Source: Chara braunii
Lineage: Eukaryota > Streptophyta > Charophyceae > Charales > Characeae
Direction of reading: 5' to 3'
DNA: 45,429 nucleotides
NCBI GenBank assembly: GCA_003427395.1
Contig: BFEA01000020.1
Location: 1,733,712-1,779,140, forward strand
The position numbers and the translations under genes are program-made. The notes beneath the pieces were generated by a model. It was not told the DNA's origin, did not search any database, and saw only the letters and a list, made by a program, of their open reading frames with translations. Numbering within the stretch: position 1 is the first letter of the stretch; the number at the start of each line of letters is the position of its first letter. Positions 40,666-45,429 of the stretch are shown piece after piece.

Positions 40666-40947
40666 TGTTCGGGTGCCCACTCGGCGATCTAGGCGCCACA
40701 TGCCGCGGAACGATCTCTGAAGCAGGCTGAGGGATTTTTGGAACCCGGGACTGGGTGATCAAGATCGAGGCATTGCAAAGGCACGACACTCATAGGGCAG
40801 TAAGTGAGTGGTTACCTCAATCTGAGTGGCGTATTGAGTGGAAGGGTTGAGTTTTGGTGAGTAGGAGATGTTGTACACCATGATAGTAATGCTCGAGGCA
40901 TATTCTTCTTTGTTTATCCATATGTGTGTAATCATATCTCTCGTGGA
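40666..40947 (+). repeat. Right direct repeat R2 of the RT element
   Basis: It matches R1 (34711-35031) over its length apart from one 40-bp deletion. Its right edge abuts minus-strand gag sequence of element C directly. Confidence 0.88.
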
Positions 40948-41660
40948 GGTGCACCATTTCAGTGTAGTCCTCTCCAGGCGAGCCAGGATGACACTCACCT
41001 TCACGTCCTCGTCACATTTGAACCCACTCGGGTAGGTTCGTTTTGCAGTGACCCAATCTGCAACATCCACCTTTGGGTCCTCGCCAGAGAACATTGGTGG
41101 AAGGGTCAGCTTGGGCCGCTGCATATCAAATGAGACTGAGGGTTGAGATGGTGCTGTTGGCTCGAGTGTAGAGGGAGGGGATGTAGGTCTGGATTGTGGG
41201 GGTTGTTGAGGGCATGCTTTGGAGGGCCCAGGAGATGGAGGAACGGTCAGGGTGGTTGGGATCTTTAAATAAGTAAAGATCTGGTCCAGTTTGGAAAAGA
41301 TGTCATCCAACTTCTTGGAAAAAGCTGAGTGACTGCTCTCCGGACTAGTAATCCTCTCGTCCCAGTTAGATAAATAAGAACGATGAGTGTCATCCTTCAA
41401 GAGGATGAAGTCATCCATGGCCTTATTGTACTGGCTGGAACTATCACGCACCCTGATCTTCTCGATATCTGCAACCAACAATTTTCTCATGGCCTCCTTC
41501 TAAGTTTTTTTTTTTTTTTTTTTAGCTCAGCCTTTAGATCCTCAACTGCCTGTGCCTGTTGGCGGAGTTTCTCCTCCTGGGCACGCAGTTCAGCCTCTAA
41601 AGGGTCAAGCGGGATTTGAGGCTTCACCTCAGAAGCCTCTCCCTTCTAAGCATCCGCCAT
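40948..41660 (-). pseudogene. Gag of element C, truncated
   Basis: The minus-strand ATG at 41660-41658 begins MADA followed by a TAG. The same frame continues with a coiled coil (LEAELRAQEEKLRQQAQAVEDL) into a run of about 20 A (plus-strand T, about 41503-41522) and another TAG. The open frame resumes at 41490 with MRKLLVADIEKIRVRD, a Pro/Ser-rich linker and the capsid-like LPPMFSGEDPKVDVADWV, GFKCDEDVKVSVILARLE and TTLKW. F(S/x)G(D/E)-x-W at the start of the capsid is typical of Ty3/Gypsy Gag. Coding sequence ends at the junction with repeat R2, so the C-terminal half and any knuckle are missing. Confidence 0.75.
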
Positions 41661-43161
41661 TTCCACAATAGATAAATAGTAAAATAATAAAACAAAAGAC
41701 AAAACAGGATGTAATAGGAATCGAGTTTTCTCTTTAGTACTTACTCATTTGCTATCACATGCCTGGAGAGAGAAAGTTGGTCAGTCTGAGCAAGTGAGTG
41801 CTCAGTCTCTGCAGACCGTTTGAGGGTCAGGGTCAGTTTAGAGTGAACTCAACAAAAATCCATTTCACAATTTTCCAATCACTGCCCTGACACAACAATT
41901 GCATGCAATAATTGCAAATCCTGCAGGATGCAGTCCTGGACTGATTAGTGTTGATTAACAATTAGACCGAGCGACTAATTAGGGATAGGCAGGTGTCCAC
42001 TGATGACCAAAGTGCAGCGATTTACATGTAATCCTATTTTTAGACCTACCCTATAGACTTCACCACTGTATGACCCTGTATGCCATACCCAGGGTATGGC
42101 AAATTACAAAAATCACTGTAACTGACTCAAAACCTCAAAAATCACTGTAACTGACTCAAAACCTCAAATCGGATTATGCGATTTCACATACAGGTTGTAC
42201 ATTGAATTGCGATTTACAAGGGACTGGCATAATTGAATTCTCACAGACAGGATTGAAGTTGTGACTGACCCTAGTTTAGCCAAGCTTCAACTATGGCAGT
42301 GCATAGTTTAAGTTTGCTTTATCACTGACAACAGGACCCTGAACAACTCAATTCGCAGTACAAGATGAATCGCAACACTGTAGAGCAGTCTCAGATGAAA
42401 GTTGAGTCAGGAAGGAGGTCAAACAGGGTTAGTAGAAGTCAAAGAAGATAGGTAGGGGAAGTTGGCTATGGCTGTTCCACAGTCTGAATTCCGATTTTTA
42501 ACTGTCAACTGACTGACAGACCATATTTCACAAATCTAAAAATACTCCCAGAATCGCCACACAGAATAGAGTACGGAACACACTTACTTCAAGGTTATCT
42601 CTAAAGAAGATGAATGAAACGCTGGCTATGGCTGTCTACTCAACCCCATGTTGCCAGTTTCATCCCCTGATCATTCTCTGTGTTCCCACGTACCCAACTT
42701 CCTGAAACTTGGTGATCCAGCAAATTACCCTGAGGCGCTTCACCCCAACTGACAGAAACACTGAATTCGGACTCCCAGATGTTGATAACTGAGAAGCTCA
42801 GTGCAGTGCCGCTGCAGCCTGTACTGCGTTGCTTGGAAATTGGGGATCCTGATCCAATTCCAAAATCGCAACACCCTCAGATCCCTTCTTCGCCAATCGC
42901 CAGTCTCCAGATGAATCGCCAGGCTAAAAATAGCCTCTCAGAGCCTCCCAGGCCTCTGAGCACCAATCAACCACTCTTGTACAGCCCTAGACAAGAGTGT
43001 GTCACCCTCTGTCCAATTCCTCTCGCCACACACTCACCGCCACCAGCCTCACTGTCGCAAACCCTGAAGATGACAAATTGTCATGAAACTCAACTCCAAC
43101 GTCTCACCAAATGATGGTGGTTGCTCCAACTCATCAACTGCTCCAGAGTCTGGATCCAATC
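41661..43161 (-). other. Leader of element C
   Basis: About 1.5 kb separates PBS and gag. No ORF is convincing. On the minus strand a TTTCTCTCTCCAG acceptor-like word lies near 41770, suggesting the leader may be spliced. A 36-bp direct duplication (AAAAATCACTGTAACTGACTC type) lies near 42105-42165. Confidence 0.5.
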
Positions 43162-43173
43162 GCTCCGATACCG
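43162..43173 (-). promoter_or_regulatory. Primer-binding site of element C (initiator Met tRNA-like)
   Basis: The minus strand reads CGGTATCGGAGC, matching the common TGGTATCAGAGC at 10 of 12 positions. It follows the LTR end (ATAACA) after a two-base spacer. Confidence 0.6.
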
Positions 43174-43175
43174 AC

Positions 43176-44973
43176 TGTTATGATTCTGGTTGTCTGTTGT
43201 CTGAAAACCAACACTCACTCACATAGACTTCCAGGTATGCCCTTACATACACAGAAGGAAGGGGAGAGGATAGGAGTATCACACCGCACATGAAGAGATA
43301 AACACAGCGGAAGACTTGACCATACGATATGACAGGGTACACTGAAAGTGCAATTCACTCCACCCAATCCTCACAATCAGTCATAAAGGGAAGCCGAGTA
43401 GATCACATCCAAGAAACAATGAAACGATGACAGTCTGAACCCAATATCAACACTGCTTATTAAACTCGGAGTCTCGGATTGTCAGGATAACCTCAAAACT
43501 ATGATGCGCTGCTCATCTCTGAGCAGCGTTTCACTCCCCAACCCTAATGAACCGCTATTACTTAGTCTACCCCTGAGTCCCTGAAACATCAAGCGCCACC
43601 CAGATACAGCCTCTAGAGGGAAGTGCCACCTTGGAACAGGCCTCTGAGGCCAAGCGCCACTCAGAGGATGAAGAAGAAGACCAGCGCCACAGTGTCTGAT
43701 GATGACGAAGTGTTGAATGACTTCCCGGGTGGAAGTCTGCAGCAGTGTCACCCCTCCTGACAAGATGATCTCTGAGGAAGAAGCTGCAGCTATGGCTGCA
43801 GCGCCACAACCCTGTAACCCTACTCCGGAGGAGGGTCCAACAGGGCACCAACTTCTCTTGCCTCCAGCAGATCTCGAATAGCCCAGACCTTTGTATAGCC
43901 CCGCGTGCTGACAGAGTACAGCGCAGGTCCCAGCTATGGCCGGCGCTTCGCAGGTCTGGCTATGTCTATCTTCCTCAACGCTGAGCCGTCACCACTTCCA
44001 GTTCACGCGTTGCACAATAGCGATGTACTCGGTACCAACCGCCGAAAGCCCTGAACCGATGTGCCCATAGTATCTATAGTCTACTCTAGCCTAGACTCGA
44101 CCTAGACCGGACTGACTGACCGGCCGGTACTGTTTCTGTTTCAGCCTCTAGGACGTCTCCCTACCCGGCTATAGGCTATAGGACCGTCTATCAGCATATG
44201 CCCTTGGGGCCTGTCTGTCCTAGGGGTAGCCCAGGTCTGCTATTCGCAGTAGGGTAGCGGTAGGAAAATTCAGTTAGTACGAGCTTATATTTTCCCGAAT
44301 TTGGAGATTTGTCCCTCACCAATTTCCCCTGCAGGTAGGTGTCCCGGTTAGCCCTCAGCCAAACAAAATTACGAAACTACCCTACCTATGGTACAGCCTC
44401 GACAAGAGAGAGGCTACAGACCAACAAAACCAGCAAGTCATTGCATGAGTATGGCCTCTATGTGGAGCTGCCTTACGAGGAACTTCATCTTCTTCGAAAT
44501 GCTACATCGATTCTCCTTTTTCCTCAAGACTTCCAGCGCCGCACTTCCGTGCGGGCGCTGAGCTGGCGCTGCTATCATTGGGGTTGCGGGTTGAGATTGG
44601 CACGTTGTGACAGCTGTGGGGTTATTGTTGCTACGGTAGCCATAGCCAGGGGTACGCAGTGGCGAGGAGGAAGAAGAAGACTCCTGCATACTTCGTTGAA
44701 CACTTGCTTTTGGTTGTTCGGGGTTGTTGTAAACACGGTTGTGATCCGTTGAACAGGTACTCTGGATTGATTAAAGGAGGACTGGGATTGTAGAATTGAA
44801 ATTCGTTTTTCCAATTCTCTGTGTAGTTTGAGCTTCCGCTGTGCATATCTTCTCTCTGGTTTTTGTATGGATTTGCCTCCTTCGAGCCTACTATGCAATT
44901 GCATGCGTTAATGGGAATGTGTGTATAAAACAATGTATTCGTTGTGGATTGAAACTGAATCGGGTGCATAACA
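43176..44973 (-). repeat. 5' LTR of element C (1798 bp)
   Basis: On the minus strand it starts TGTTATGCACC and ends AATCATAACA, a 7-bp inverted repeat (TGTTATG/CATAACA) with TG...CA ends. The inner end lies two bases from the PBS. There is no second LTR to compare, so the outer boundary rests on the inverted repeat alone. Several AGCGCCAC words recur at 43590-43810. Confidence 0.62.
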
Positions 44974-45066
44974 CAATGGTGTCGTATCTGTCAGGGCCCA
45001 GGGGTCCATGATCCTTCACATGATTTACTATCGTGTTCACCCGAATAGAACGCCGATCATTATATA
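44974..45066. other. Short non-coding spacer
   Basis: Nothing recognised. It ends in a (TA)n tract. Confidence 0.4.
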
Positions 45067-45361
45067 TACCGGGCAGCTCTGTTTGACGCTACCAGAGCGG
45101 CCCGGGGTCACTTGCCCAGGCGGGCCAAAAGAAAATTAAAAAGTAAAAAATTAGTAAAAATAATTAAATTATTTTAAAGTTTTATTTTATATTTTAAATT
45201 TGGTAAGGAATTTCGATGTGACCCTGAGGCAAAAGTTGTTCAGTTTATTTTTCTGCATAACATAGTTTTTTTTTCGGGTTTTGTTTTTTTGTTTTTTGGC
45301 TGGGAGCTTCCCTTGTCCTTGCACGGGCTGGCCACCCTGGACCCAGGCCGCCCGGCTGGTA
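45067..45361. mobile_element. (TA)n-flanked TIR element T3, about 295 bp
   Basis: The left end TACCGGGCAGC and the right end, read in reverse, TACCAGCCGGGCGGC are imperfect inverted repeats next to (TA)n and (CT)n/(TA)n tracts. The interior (about 45195-45285) matches T1 (about 34283-34345): AAATTTGGTAARGAATTT, then AGTTTATTTTT and GCATAACATAGTTTT-like words. It is a deletion derivative of the same family with different GC-rich ends. Confidence 0.68.
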
Positions 45362-45363
45362 GC

Positions 45364-45423
<60 letters not shown>
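45364..45423. repeat. (CT)n-(TA)n compound microsatellite
   Basis: CT repeats (about 45364-45390) pass directly into TA repeats (about 45391-45423). Confidence 0.96.
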
Positions 45424-45425
<2 letters not shown>

Positions 45426-45429
45426 ATTT

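Larger units (their letters stand above)
34711..40947 (+). mobile_element. RT element with terminal direct repeats, Penelope-like (class uncertain)
   Basis: A repeat of about 300 bp occurs at both ends (34711-35031 and 40666-40947). Inside are ORF1 (35841-37239) and an RT-bearing ORF2 (37692-40095). A terminal unit is tandemly duplicated at the 3' end (40196-40947). The RT motifs (DIKEMFTQLP, GIPMGGRASP, YIDD) are closer to Penelope-like and other non-LTR RTs than to Gypsy, and there is no RNase H or integrase. It interrupts element C on its right and TIR element T2 on its left. Class assignment needs a phylogeny. Confidence 0.65.
40948..44973 (-). mobile_element. Element C: LTR retrotransposon, minus strand, 5' part only
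   Basis: Reading leftward from 44973 there is an LTR (44973-43176), a PBS-like site (43173-43162), a long leader and a gag ORF (41660-40948). The gag is cut in mid-domain at 40947 by the RT element. No pol or 3' LTR of this copy is in the window. Confidence 0.75.

Overview
The window looks like a transposon graveyard from a large, repeat-rich streptophyte (plant-lineage) genome. A charophyte alga of the Chara type is my best guess, based on general resemblance of the retroelement proteins; this is inference and no diagnostic host gene is present. The evidence for a eukaryote is direct: Ty3/Gypsy pol genes, long terminal repeats, a primer-binding site matching plant tRNA-Asp, many (CT)n, (GA)n, (CA)n and (TA)n tracts, TIR elements with target-site duplications, and a 65-base assembly gap. 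I see no intact cellular gene, no rRNA or tRNA gene and no CRISPR array. Every recognisable coding region belongs to a decayed mobile element.

Layout. (1) 1-5995: element A, a GC-rich Ty3/Gypsy copy on the plus strand (gag, protease, RT, RNase H, integrase), entering from the left edge, full of frameshifts and stops, and truncated at its 3' end. (2) 5996-8963: non-coding, with hairpins, a 54-bp coding-compatible minisatellite and a (CT)26 tract. (3) 8964-32404: element B, a giant Ty3/Gypsy element. Its 3.1-kb 5' LTR (8964-12083) begins TGTCG and ends CGACA. It is followed by a tRNA-Asp PBS, gag (12482-14204), pro-RT-RH-IN (about 14204-18934), and then a second, Gag-like ORF with its own CCHC knuckle downstream of pol (19106-21698). 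The 3' LTR starts at 23751, breaks off at 24745 and resumes at about 30201-32404. The 5.45-kb segment between has no counterpart in the 5' LTR and carries a nested 1-kb TIR element and a dispersed AAGTTTGG motif array. The distal part of the 3' LTR carries a 359-bp MITE with an 8-bp duplication, while the 5' LTR preserves the matching empty site. (4) 32405-34710: microsatellites and two adjacent (TA)n-flanked TIR elements. (5) 34711-40947: a retroelement flanked by about 300-bp direct repeats, with an ORF1 and an RT-bearing ORF2. Its RT motifs resemble Penelope-like elements more than LTR or LINE elements, and no endonuclease is recognisable. It ends in a tandemly duplicated terminal unit. (6) 40948-44973: element C, the 5' part of a third LTR retrotransposon on the minus strand (LTR, initiator-Met-like PBS, long leader, gag) cut off inside gag exactly where the element in (5) begins. 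(7) 45067-45361: another (TA)n-flanked TIR element.

The most unusual objects are element B, with a second Gag-like protein placed after pol and a splice-acceptor-like tract just upstream of it, and the RT element at 34711-40947. The nesting gives a relative chronology: element C predates the RT element, and both LTRs of element B predate the MITE inserted in its 3' LTR.
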